Assembly (NCBI GenBank): GCA_025454255.1
Contig: JALOOU010000035.1
Span: 1-33,306, forward strand
Length of the DNA stretch: 33,306 nucleotides
Origin: Desulfobacterales bacterium
Lineage (GTDB): Bacteria > Desulfobacterota > Desulfobacteria > Desulfobacterales > SpSt-501
Direction: 5' to 3'
Shown piece by piece: positions 24,660-32,436 of the stretch. The translations under genes were made by a program, and so were the position numbers. Numbering within the stretch: the stretch's first letter is position 1; the number at the start of each line of letters is the position of its first letter. Below the pieces are notes generated by a model. It was not told where the DNA came from. It searched no databases and saw nothing but the letters and a program-made list of their open reading frames with translations.

Positions 24660-27600
24660 CTAGTGGCTCTTCTCCACTTTCACGGAGTTGAACAACTTCA
24701 TAAAATACTTCGAATCGGCGCGATCGTCCCCGCTGCGCGGGATGATCCGTTTGAGGCGTTCGGACCGCTCTTCACCCGGGGGCATTCGGGTGCTCCGGAG
24801 CAGTTCTTCAAGCAGCCGGCCGACCGCCTGTCGGCCGAGCCCGATCCGCCGGAGATGATCCTGGATTCGAAAATGGAGGATCTCCACGTGGTGCGGGGTG
24901 AATCGCGTCAGCGCAAAGCCGAAGGTGAACCTCTTGCGCTGCGCCGGATGGAGCGGATTGACGACGTTCAGGCTGAATGAATAACAGGTTTCCGGCAGCC
25001 CCTGCGATTCGCTGAAATGGCTTCTGATTTCCTCGACCTCGACCGGGTTGAACGTGGCGGCCAACGTTCTTTCCTGCTCGGGCGTCAATTTCAGATCTTG
25101 CGTTCCGTCCGGCCGCCGCACGTGCGCGTTCATGTTGTCGAGGATGCAGGCGGCGACGATGTCGCCGGTCCCCAGATTCAGAAACTTTTCGCAAAATTTT
25201 TGAAATTTGCCGCTGAACGTGCACGCCGAAACGGCGTAAGCCACCCGAAACATCCCCGAGCCCGACCAGTGTAGGAAAAGGTTCATCCATCCGCGGTTGC
25301 CGGGATGGTCCTGATGGTCGTCGAGGTTGAGGTCGGTGTAGACGTTTTCCATGAACTGGATCATCAGATTGCAGACATAAAAGCCGGATCGGATCTTGGC
25401 GGCATCCTTCGGCAGCCAGAGGTTGACATCGTCGAAGGGTTGCCGCGCCTCGCCCATGAGGGCGGCCCACTCCGGAAAGATCTGTGCATCCATGAACTCG
25501 AGGTGGCGATCGTTTTTGATGTGCTCGATGATCCGGTTCAGCTCGGTGGTGAAATGCGTGGAGCGGTCCTCCATGGAGGGGGGCGATGGGTACCAGTGCT
25601 GCCGGAGCTGGATGAAAAAGTCCTCGATGTTGGTGGCCGTCGACACCTCGGAGATGGGTCTGAGGCTTTCGCGCGCCACGTGGTAGCCCAGCTCCCGGTA
25701 GGCCTCGAACTGCTGCTCGTCGAACCACTGATCGGCGGTGGTCTGGTGGGGGAAGGAGGGGTGCTTGATGCGGTATTCGTTCAGGTGGTGCGGCTCATCT
25801 CCCGTCAGAGAGGATTTGCAGTAGAACAAAAAACCGTACTCCTCGTTCAGGTCGTCCGTTTCGGGGTATCGGATGGTGCCCACCACGCAGTGCTTTGCGG
25901 ACACCTTGCTTTCCGCGCCGGGCTTGATATCGGAGAGGTTGATGTCGATCCGGACGCCGAAGTCGATGTGGGCCAGCCGAATGATGTAGGCCAGGGCCTG
26001 GAAGCGCATCTGCGGATCGGCCTCCGCATCGGCCACCACGATATACTTGCAGCGCCGCTTCAGAAGCTCGTAGACCCCGGAGTTGTCGAAATGGCCGCCA
26101 TCGGAGAGATTGATGTAGCTGCCTTTGTGGGAGTAGATGCCGAACATCTCCTTGAACAGGGTCCAGGTGCCCGGTGTCCTGCCGAAAAGCGCCTGCTTGA
26201 CCCGGGAGACCGGCTGGCCCGGATTCGGGGCCCAGTAGCCTAGCCGGATGTTGAGCAGGGCCATGAGCAGGCGGATCACGCCCACGCTGCTCGAGCCCAT
26301 GCCGATATTCGCCGCCGCCCCCGAAATGGCAGCGGCCGTGGCCAGGTTGACATGCGGGTCCCGGTCTTGGTAGTCGGCCGTTCGGATGTAGCCGGTTCGA
26401 TTGCTGCCGCACCAGTATTTGCTGAAAATGAAGCTTTCGCCGGTCCGGAAAACACCCTCCGGGTCGTCGCGCGGCAGTTCCTTCTTGTTGTTGAGGTTCG
26501 CGTTGATGATCAGGTAGGGCCCGGTGGTCGATTCATGGTCATAGAGGGTGTCCAGCCGGATTTGATCGTCGGTCGCAAGCCGCTCGAAGGGCACGGCGTT
26601 TGCGGGGGGGCGGCCGCTGTCGTGGCGGATCAAAAACGCCCGGCTCAAACGATCACGATAGAAGACATGGAGCGAAATTTTATTGATGTTCAAAAGGCGG
26701 CTGGGAAGATAGAGGATGCAGGCGCCTGCGAGGATGAGCCAGACCATCCGGTCCCACGCCAAATCCAGGGAGCGGATCGCCTGCACTATCCAGCCGGTGA
26801 AAAAGAGGAAAAAAGCGGGCGCAAGCATCATCAGGCAAAAGGAGGCCGCAAGCCTCAGGTAGAACAGCGTGTCCGTGGACTGGTTTTTCTCGGCCGAGAA
26901 CAGCTTGGGCCCGAGAAACGACAGGAGGGACAACAACGCGATCTCGTTCGGCAAGCGGAAGTGATTCCAATACAAGATCAACGCGCCGAAGAGCTGGATC
27001 GCCAGCGGGCAAATGCAGCCGGCGACCAGGAACAGGCTCGTTTTGTAGCTGAACCGGAAACGGGTGGGCAGGAACGCCCACGTTTTTCTCATCATGAAAA
27101 CCAAATCGAGAGCCAGCACCAGGCCGATGGCTGCCAGGGGCAAAACCAGCATGGACAGCCATTCCGCGCGGATGGCGTCCCGGGACTCCGCGACCCGCCG
27201 CGCCAGGCGGTATTCCCGGTCGGCCAGGTTCTCTGAGGCTTTGACGATGTTGACGCGCTCGGCGAGGGACAGATGGGCGGGGCGGTCTATGGATGCCTGC
27301 AGGATGAAGCGCTCATATTGGGTCACGGCCTCGGAGCGGCTTTTCAAGGCCTGATCCAGCCGGTCCATTTGGAAGAAGGAGTGATAGGCGCCGACCGGAA
27401 AGGACGGAATTTTATAGACGGCGGCCAGCAGCGCCGCGGCGAAGATAAAAAGGGGCAGGATCAGCGCCAGGTTGAAAAGAAATCCGCGCCCGAAGGCGAG
27501 CAGGGGGCCGAAATATTTTTGGATGAAGCTGCCCTCGGCCGTCAGGTAATTGGAGTAGTAGCGCAGGCGCCGGGTCGGGTTCTTTTCGGCGGACAGGAAC

Positions 27601-28130
27601 TCCTTCGGCGGGGGAGGCGCAGAGGACGCCGGCGAAGAGGGGACTGCAGCGGCCTCCTGGCGCGGCTCATTGCCCGGGGCCGTCATTTTCCGGCGCTTCG
27701 GCATCGCGAACGGGAAATTGCATTCGTCCCAGAGGATCGCGCCCGGCTGGTTCTTGCAGGCGTCGAGGACGGTTCGATCGACGTTTTGGAGGTTTGAGCT
27801 CAGCAGAGCGGTGAGACAGCTGCCGAGATAGCCGCCCCCCGAGACGGTGGAGAGGTAATCGATTCGCTTGAGCAGCCCGTTGCGGAACAGCGCCTGGATG
27901 AAACCCAGGCAGAAAATAGCGCTGCGGATGCCCCCGCCGGATAGGCAGAGGCCGACCAGTTGATTTTCGGTGCTCGGGAAGGGCGCGAACGCCGGTTCGG
28001 GGGCCTCCGTTGGCCCCATCGCCTTGCGCCGTTTGCGGATGAAATCGAGTTCATCCCTGAAAACAGGGTAGTCGGAGGCATCGCCCCGAAAGGAGATGGT
28101 GCCTTGCTTGACGGCGTCCGCTTCGGCCAT
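24660..28130 (-). CDS. large membrane-embedded patatin-like phospholipase
   Basis: 1156-residue patatin-family lipase, far longer than the usual 300-400. The oxyanion motif SGGGIRSA (about 64-71) and nucleophile Ser97 in YLSTVSGGGYLG lie near the N-terminus; the catalytic Asp677 is in LSDGGHFDNSGVYELL. The two halves are separated by about five hydrophobic segments (near 213-239, 324-348, 364-388, 423-452 and 461-478), so the lipase fold is interrupted by a membrane region. About 470 further residues follow the Asp, with no recognised domain. The ATG at 28130 is chosen because a GGAGG lies upstream; ATG at 28148 lacks one. It ends the three-gene minus-strand module after a 183-bp gap. Base composition is less GC-rich than its left neighbours. 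Confidence 0.85.
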   Translation of the reverse strand: MAEADAVKQGTISFRGDASDYPVFRDELDFIRKRRKAMGPTEAPEPAFAPFPSTENQLVGLCLSGGGIRSAIFCLGFIQALFRNGLLKRIDYLSTVSGGGYLGSCLTALLSSNLQNVDRTVLDACKNQPGAILWDECNFPFAMPKRRKMTAPGNEPRQEAAAVPSSPASSAPPPPKEFLSAEKNPTRRLRYYSNYLTAEGSFIQKYFGPLLAFGRGFLFNLALILPLFIFAAALLAAVYKIPSFPVGAYHSFFQMDRLDQALKSRSEAVTQYERFILQASIDRPAHLSLAERVNIVKASENLADREYRLARRVAESRDAIRAEWLSMLVLPLAAIGLVLALDLVFMMRKTWAFLPTRFRFSYKTSLFLVAGCICPLAIQLFGALILYWNHFRLPNEIALLSLLSFLGPKLFSAEKNQSTDTLFYLRLAASFCLMMLAPAFFLFFTGWIVQAIRSLDLAWDRMVWLILAGACILYLPSRLLNINKISLHVFYRDRLSRAFLIRHDSGRPPANAVPFERLATDDQIRLDTLYDHESTTGPYLIINANLNNKKELPRDDPEGVFRTGESFIFSKYWCGSNRTGYIRTADYQDRDPHVNLATAAAISGAAANIGMGSSSVGVIRLLMALLNIRLGYWAPNPGQPVSRVKQALFGRTPGTWTLFKEMFGIYSHKGSYINLSDGGHFDNSGVYELLKRRCKYIVVADAEADPQMRFQALAYIIRLAHIDFGVRIDINLSDIKPGAESKVSAKHCVVGTIRYPETDDLNEEYGFLFYCKSSLTGDEPHHLNEYRIKHPSFPHQTTADQWFDEQQFEAYRELGYHVARESLRPISEVSTATNIEDFFIQLRQHWYPSPPSMEDRSTHFTTELNRIIEHIKNDRHLEFMDAQIFPEWAALMGEARQPFDDVNLWLPKDAAKIRSGFYVCNLMIQFMENVYTDLNLDDHQDHPGNRGWMNLFLHWSGSGMFRVAYAVSACTFSGKFQKFCEKFLNLGTGDIVAACILDNMNAHVRRPDGTQDLKLTPEQERTLAATFNPVEVEEIRSHFSESQGLPETCYSFSLNVVNPLHPAQRKRFTFGFALTRFTPHHVEILHFRIQDHLRRIGLGRQAVGRLLEELLRSTRMPPGEERSERLKRIIPRSGDDRADSKYFMKLFNSVKVEKSH

Positions 28131-28313
28131 GCGCGCTCGGGCCTCCATGCTGTCCGGTTGGAACCGGCTTCGTGACCCTCTCCAGCGGCCGGGGAGGCGC
28201 CCGGGCGGGATGGCAGGCCGCGCGAAGGCTCTCAAAACCTGCTCGCGGCGGCCGCGCTTTCGAACCGGCCTGCGCCTTGCCCGCAACCGTGATCCGGGGT
28301 GGTGAAAGCCGCT

Positions 28314-28598
28314 CTATACAAACTTGTTGAGCAGGGTCAGGATCACGCCCCCGAACGCTTCGGCGTTTTCGACGATCTTGTTGATTTTCTCATTTCGATC
28401 TCCGGAGCGTCTGACGATTTCCATGAGCTCGGCCAGTTTTTTGACGTCGGCCGGATCGGGGAACAGCCGCTTCACCTCCGCATCCGTCATCCGCGTGATC
28501 GATGATATTTTGTCGGCAAGGATCGTGTCGGTGCGCTCGCCGGCATCCGCGATGATGTCGTCGAGTTCCTCGTGGAACTTCTCCCAGTTGATCGGCAT
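28314..28598 (-). CDS. small helical protein of the patatin module
   Basis: 94-residue, charged, predicted all-helical protein starting MPINWEKFHEELDDIIADAG, with DAEVKRLFPDPADVKKLAEL in the middle and a hydrophobic end GGVILTLLNKFV. No signal peptide. GAGGTG precedes the ATG by seven bases. The start is 9 bp after the lipoprotein stop and the end is 183 bp before the patatin gene, so all three are probably co-transcribed. I do not recognise the family. The amphipathic, hydrophobic tail could touch a membrane or a partner. Confidence 0.75.
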   Translation of the reverse strand: MPINWEKFHEELDDIIADAGERTDTILADKISSITRMTDAEVKRLFPDPADVKKLAELMEIVRRSGDRNEKINKIVENAEAFGGVILTLLNKFV

Positions 28599-28607
28599 AA
28601 TGGCACC

Positions 28608-29270
28608 TCACTGCTTCACTTTGGCAAGAATGCGATGGAGTTTCTCACGATACTTCTCGGCGTCCTTGGCACGATGTTCGATGCCGCGGGCGGCATCGAC
28701 CAGCTCCGCGACGGCCTGGTCCGTCTCGTCGACGAACCGGTCCACGGCCGTGTCCGTGATGCCGATCATGTCGAGATAACGCCTGCGGTTCTCCTCCACC
28801 TTGGAGGCGGAGTGCAGAAACGCGGTCAACGTGTGGTTGATGGCCCGGGCCTGGTCGTACTCGGCCTTGAGCCTGCGTTGGATGGCGGCCTCGAGCTCAT
28901 CGAGGGGCTGCAGGAGTTCGATTCGCTTCAGGTTTATTTTCTCCTGCAGCCTGGGGCCGGCCATGACGATGAACTGCAAGCGGTCTTTCGGGTCTTGAGA
29001 TCGGACCACCTCCTGCCATACGTCATCGATTCTGGGGTCGCTGAAGAACTCCCGTGCGAATACGGGGACCCAGACCTTCTGGATGAACTCATCCACCCTG
29101 CGTTTGCGGTCGAGGAAGAACTCCTGCAGAAGGCGCACATGGGCCGCCTCCAGCGCCGAAATCCGCGTCCCGAGCTCAGCCGAAAGCTCCGGGGCCTCCG
29201 CCGGGATGGAGGCGCACCCCGCCACGGATATCGATGCCACGACGAAAAGGTGCAACATCAGTCTGCGCAT
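28608..29270 (-). CDS. coiled-coil lipoprotein of the patatin module
   Basis: 220-residue lipoprotein with signal peptide and lipobox SVAGC (Cys19). The mature part is helical: heptad-like SAELGTRISALEAAHVRLLQEFFLDRKRR, then INLKRIELLQPLDELEAAIQ and a C-terminal coiled coil ending REKLHRILAKVKQ. GGGAGGT precedes the ATG at 29270. It is the first gene of the minus-strand module. No family recognised. An envelope location for this protein and membrane segments in the patatin suggest they work at the cell envelope (inference). Confidence 0.8.
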   Translation of the reverse strand: MRRLMLHLFVVASISVAGCASIPAEAPELSAELGTRISALEAAHVRLLQEFFLDRKRRVDEFIQKVWVPVFAREFFSDPRIDDVWQEVVRSQDPKDRLQFIVMAGPRLQEKINLKRIELLQPLDELEAAIQRRLKAEYDQARAINHTLTAFLHSASKVEENRRRYLDMIGITDTAVDRFVDETDQAVAELVDAARGIEHRAKDAEKYREKLHRILAKVKQ

Positions 29271-29673
29271 GCCGACCTCCCGGGTTGTCTGGTTGTGCCG
29301 TAGGGTCGAGGTGAAGCGCCCGCTTCGCAATAATCCCGCGCACGGCATGAGAGGGCTGCTGAGGGCGCAGTTTTCGCCGACCGGCATGCCTGAGCGCGGC
29401 GGCGGAAGAAGAGGCATCCGCGATGAGACGGTGAGATGAAAGGGGAGGGGGCCTGCTCATGTGGTGCGTCTCCCGTGACTGCGAGAGAGGGCCGACTGCC
29501 TGAGCGAAGCGGGTGATCGAGCCGTCAAAAGAGCTTGAGAAGAGCCGAAAAATACTGTAACATGCTAGATTAAAATCACATTCACAATAGCGTTGTCAAG
29601 GCATTTCAGGCGATCCCGCTTTCGCGGGCGCTGACTCCGACCGGGTTGAAAATAATCTATTGAACGGCAGGCG
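29271..29673. other. 403-bp divergent intergenic region
   Basis: Separates the patatin module from the Pvc16-like gene; no gene found. It carries the module promoter (listed separately) and a hairpin CCCGC-tttc-GCGGG (29615-29628). The stretch next to 29270 is GC-rich and the middle (29540-29600) AT-rich. The promoter of the plus-strand gene is not clear; TAATCT at 29653-29658 is a weak -10 candidate. Confidence 0.5.
29569..29599 (-). promoter_or_regulatory. promoter of the lipoprotein-patatin module
   Basis: Minus strand: perfect TTGACA (29599-29594), 19 nt, TTTAAT (29574-29569; five of six). The spacer is 2 nt longer than ideal. The leader would be about 290 nt, long enough for post-transcriptional control, though no known riboswitch is recognised in it. 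Confidence 0.5.
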
Positions 29674-30132
29674 ATGAAGATGGTGGCAATCGAATCAGCG
29701 GTGGCATCGCTCTGCGAAATGCTCAGCGCCAAGATCGGGGTCGAGGTGCATCTGGGCCGGCCGGAGGGCGGAAAACCCGGAATCTTCGTTTGGCCCTGGA
29801 AGATCGACGAAAACCCCGGTTTTTCTAATCGACCGGAGCCGTTGCCTGCCGCAGAGGTCAGCGGCCGTCAGGCCTCGACGCCCGTCATCCATTTTTTCGT
29901 GCAGGCCGAACCTCCGTTCACCCTTGAGAGCCTTTCACTGCTGAGCCGCGCGCGCGGTGCCCTTGTCGAGACTCCAATCCTGAAAGCCGATGGAGCCGAG
30001 GTTCAGGTCATGCTCAACCCCTTGCCCGCCGATCTGCTGGCAAGGGTGTTTTCCGCTTCCTCCATTCCCCTCACGCTCTGTCTGAGCGGCACGCTGAGCG
30101 GCGCGCGGCAGCAGCCGGGCGGCATGGTGTAG
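29674..30132 (+). CDS. Pvc16/DUF4255 N-terminal domain-like protein
   Basis: 152-residue soluble protein. The pattern resembles the Pvc16 N-terminal (DUF4255) domain of contractile injection systems: an N-terminal helix (AVASLCEMLSAKIG), VEVHLGRPEGG, then FVWPWKIDENPGFSNRP matching the family's strand-and-ENP-N segment, IHFFVQAEPP, and a late MLNPLPADLLARVFSASSIP followed by LCLSG. In injection systems Pvc16 caps the tail sheath. No sheath, tube or baseplate genes are visible here, so this is an orphan or a distant relative. Start at 29674 with a weak AGG; the ATG at 29680 is equally possible. Confidence 0.5.
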   Translation: MKMVAIESAVASLCEMLSAKIGVEVHLGRPEGGKPGIFVWPWKIDENPGFSNRPEPLPAAEVSGRQASTPVIHFFVQAEPPFTLESLSLLSRARGALVETPILKADGAEVQVMLNPLPADLLARVFSASSIPLTLCLSGTLSGARQQPGGMV

Positions 30133-30204
30133 CGAGCCCTGCGGTCGGCTGCCTGATGGCGACGGAAGCCCGGCGGCATGAACGGCAGGTGCGAGACGCT
30201 GAAG

Positions 30205-30674
30205 GCCGCATCAGATCATCGAGAAGATCCGCAACAGCGAGTGCCGCAAGGCCTCCGCGGAGAATAAAGCCGTCTTCAAGGGCGCCAAATATTTGCTGCT
30301 CAAGAACCGGGGCAACGTGCGTCGCAAAAAAACATCGCGAGCAGCTAAAAGAGCTCTTATCCCTCAACGAGGTCATCAACACTTTTGAAAGAGCAGCTCA
30401 AACAGATCTGGCGCTACAAGTCGCGCACCTGGGCGGGCAAGGCGTTAGATCATTGGTGTGCACTGGCGCGCTCTTTGAATCATCGCGCCCTAAACAAGTT
30501 TGCCGCAATGCTCGACCCCATCGTTATGGCATTTTAAACCACTGCGACCACCCCATTCATACCGGCCTTCTGGAAGGGGTCAATAACAAGATCAAAGTCA
30601 TCAAACGAAAGGCCTACGGCTGTCACGACTTGCGCTACTTTACCCTGAAAATTTTCCAGGCTTGCTACAACTGA
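30205..30674 (+). pseudogene. ISL3-family transposase remnant, frameshifted
   Basis: C-terminal part of an ISL3-type DDE transposase spread over several frames. Readable blocks in order: IIEKIRNSECRKA...FKGAKYLLLKNRGNVRRKK, then after an A7 run (30326-30332) REQLKELLSLNEVINT, then another frame LKEQLKQIWRYKSRTWAGKA...LNKFAAMLD, then HRYGILNHCDHPIHTGLLEG and VNNKIKVIKRKAYGCHDLRY to the natural stop at 30674. At least three frameshifts and the missing N-terminal half make it inactive. Terminal inverted repeats were not identified. Confidence 0.85.
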
Positions 30675-30969
30675 TTCGGAGATGATCCTTAATTCCTAAG
30701 ATGCGACCCTTGCCTCCTTTTCCCAAGATCGCCCATGCAGCTTAGTGAACATGTTTAATTGCCGGTTTAATAAATTGCGGATTGAAAAGACCGATTCAAG
30801 AAGGTCTTACGAGGAGAGAGCCGGTTTTTACCGGAGGCAGGCTGGTTTTCGGTATCACCGTGAAAGGTCTGACCAGTCATAGGCAGCCCTTATAACCCCT
30901 GCCGCGGTTTCCAAATATTTGGAAACTGCCTACCTGATCCTCCAACTGGCCGGTCTGGTTGTTCAGAAG
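30675..30969. other. intergenic region with perfect 20-bp palindrome
   Basis: No gene. It contains AAGACC/GGTCTT (30787-30808), CCGGT-tttt-ACCGG, and a perfect 20-bp palindrome GTTTCCAAATATTTGGAAAC (30907-30926). It lies between the transposase remnant and the end of the last integron-like gene. It may include a degenerate attC: the GCCTAAC core at 30976-30970 (minus) starts on its right border, but a full hairpin with an R' box was not found. Confidence 0.5.
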
Positions 30970-30970
30970 G

Positions 30971-31468
30971 TTAGGCGACCGAACTCTGAAGCAGTTCAAC
31001 ACCGAGGAAGGCCCCGATCTCCTTCAGAATGGCCTCGCTTGGCTCTCTGGTTTGATACCAGAACAGCGACACTGGGAGGGATTCGGCTTTACCGAAACAG
31101 AGCCGTGGCCGGTAAACGGAACCGCCCTCGCTATGCTCCGTGATTTCCACCCCGGCGCTGGATAAGGCTGAAAGGGGATATCGCTTGTGTCTCTTACCGA
31201 CCGGATACCACCGGCGAACTCGGATTTCCCCAGCCGTCTTGTCGATCTCGACGATAGAAGCCGGCTCGCGCTTGATCATGTAAAGACCGCCGGCGATGTT
31301 CCCGAGGCCGATCACCGAGCCGATAAGCGTTGTCGTCGCATCTGGAGCGGCAGTCAGAGACAGAATCAGCGCGATTGAGCCGCCAGCGACGAAAAACGAA
31401 TAGAAGAGCCAGAAGCCGAACGGCTGGTCTCTGATGACAAGGCGATTACCTTCGAGGAGTGTCTTCAC
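30971..31468 (-). CDS. hypothetical membrane protein, cassette-type
   Basis: 165-residue protein with two hydrophobic segments near the N-terminus (FWLFYSFFVAGGSIALILSL and TLIGSVIGLGNIAGGLYMI), then a soluble beta-rich part (VEIDKTAGEIRVRRWYPVG, SVYRPRLCFGKAESLPVSL). It resembles small PH-like membrane proteins, but I cannot name a family. The ATG at 31468 overlaps the TGA of the preceding gene. Its TAA lies inside a GCCTAAC heptamer, the arrangement seen when an integron cassette gene runs into its attC. Confidence 0.75.
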   Translation of the reverse strand: MKTLLEGNRLVIRDQPFGFWLFYSFFVAGGSIALILSLTAAPDATTTLIGSVIGLGNIAGGLYMIKREPASIVEIDKTAGEIRVRRWYPVGKRHKRYPLSALSSAGVEITEHSEGGSVYRPRLCFGKAESLPVSLFWYQTREPSEAILKEIGAFLGVELLQSSVA

Positions 31469-31878
31469 CTTCGCGCCTCATCCTCCGAAAGCCAGCGCAG
31501 GCCGGAAACTTCTCCACTTTGATGGAGCACAGCCTCAAGTGCCGTTGCCAGTTTCTCGACGGTAGGGCCGGTCTCAATCTTGGAGAACCATTTGCGAACG
31601 AAGGGCGTTGACGGCTCGATGAAGCATTGAAATTCGTTTTCAGTCCCATCATAGTTGGCACAACCGATCCAGAGCGGGAACTCTCGGTTCTCAATCTCAA
31701 TCATCCAGCCCCAGTCCTCGGCCCCGATACCCAGCACTTTGAAACCATGCTTGGGAAGACTCTCAGCCAAGAATTCGGCAAGCCGCTTACCGAAGATTCC
31801 TGGGTTGATCTCTTTGTCCTCGCCGGGATAGCTTGGAAATGCCGTTGATGTGAATTCGAGATGCGTTCTCATAAACAT
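31465..31878 (-). CDS. hypothetical protein, cassette-type
   Basis: 137-residue soluble protein: MFMRTHLEFTSTAFPSYPG at the start, GFKVLGIGAEDWGWMIEIEN and FPLWIGCANYDG in the centre, and a helical C-terminus ending LRWLSEDEARR. Aromatic-rich, no signal peptide, no known catalytic motif. Proteins of this look are frequent in integron cassettes. The ATG at 31872 is an alternative start. It is 16 bp downstream of the Rieske-like gene and overlaps the next gene by 4 bp (ATGA). Confidence 0.75.
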   Translation of the reverse strand: MFMRTHLEFTSTAFPSYPGEDKEINPGIFGKRLAEFLAESLPKHGFKVLGIGAEDWGWMIEIENREFPLWIGCANYDGTENEFQCFIEPSTPFVRKWFSKIETGPTVEKLATALEAVLHQSGEVSGLRWLSEDEARR

Positions 31879-31894
31879 TGGTCTTTGGATATCC

Positions 31895-32317
31895 TTATCC
31901 CAAGAAGACGATCAGGCGATCACCATCCGCTTCGACCTTGAAGGTTTTGGTAGGCCCGGTAGGCGGTCCGAAGATCTTCTTGCCGTCGTAGGTGTAGGTG
32001 GACTTGCCTACGCTGCAGCACTGGACCGTGCCTGTACCGGGGACCGGATCAAGTCGCCGGTGGCCGATATGGGTGCACCGGTTGTGAAAGGCATGAAATT
32101 TTCCGTCATCGCCACAGATTACCAACACGCGCATGGGCAGTCCGCCGCCTTCCAGTCTTAATGCGCCGCCTGGCTTCTTAAGTTCAGTTGCGCGCTTCAG
32201 GTCAACCGTGATCTTGTCGTCGCTGAAGCTCCAGCACTGCGGGTCAATCGGCTTGTGAGTGGCCGGCGTCCCGAAAATGCGCTGGAAGAAACTGCGATTC
32301 AGGAATTGAGCGGTCAT
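31895..32317 (-). CDS. Rieske-like protein with altered second motif
   Basis: 140 residues from ATG 32317 (GAGG just upstream); ATG 32383 would give 162 residues. The Rieske fold is recognisable: PMRVLVICGDDGKFHAFHNR leads into motif 1 Cys81-Thr-His83 (CTHIGH), then a loop, and motif 2 VQCCSVGKSTYTYDG. A [2Fe-2S] Rieske centre needs Cys plus His in motif 2; here neither the C-x2-H nor the C-x4-H register holds a His (Val or Lys instead). The cluster may be changed or absent. It follows the VOC-receiver ORF and precedes two hypothetical genes on the same strand. Confidence 0.7.
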   Translation of the reverse strand: MTAQFLNRSFFQRIFGTPATHKPIDPQCWSFSDDKITVDLKRATELKKPGGALRLEGGGLPMRVLVICGDDGKFHAFHNRCTHIGHRRLDPVPGTGTVQCCSVGKSTYTYDGKKIFGPPTGPTKTFKVEADGDRLIVFLG

Positions 32318-32436
32318 GATGCCTCGAAAGAATTCATTTTCAAGAGTGGTTTTTTCAGAAAAGGATTGAACCAGACCGGTCATCGCAATTATTTTCTCGC
32401 GCGGGGAGAAACTATTCCAAGAAAGCGACCCGCCTT

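Noticed and set aside
28131..28286. N-terminal extension of the patatin protein
   Set aside because: Needs a TTG start and gives an Arg-rich low-complexity leader; the ATG at 28130 has a Shine-Dalgarno.
30156..30674. 172-codon plus ORF as an intact gene
   Set aside because: It only joins pieces of the ISL3 transposase with out-of-frame sequence between them.
30919..31165. Short plus-strand ORFs overlapping the minus-strand membrane protein gene
   Set aside because: No ribosome site or family resemblance; the opposite strand has two coupled genes.
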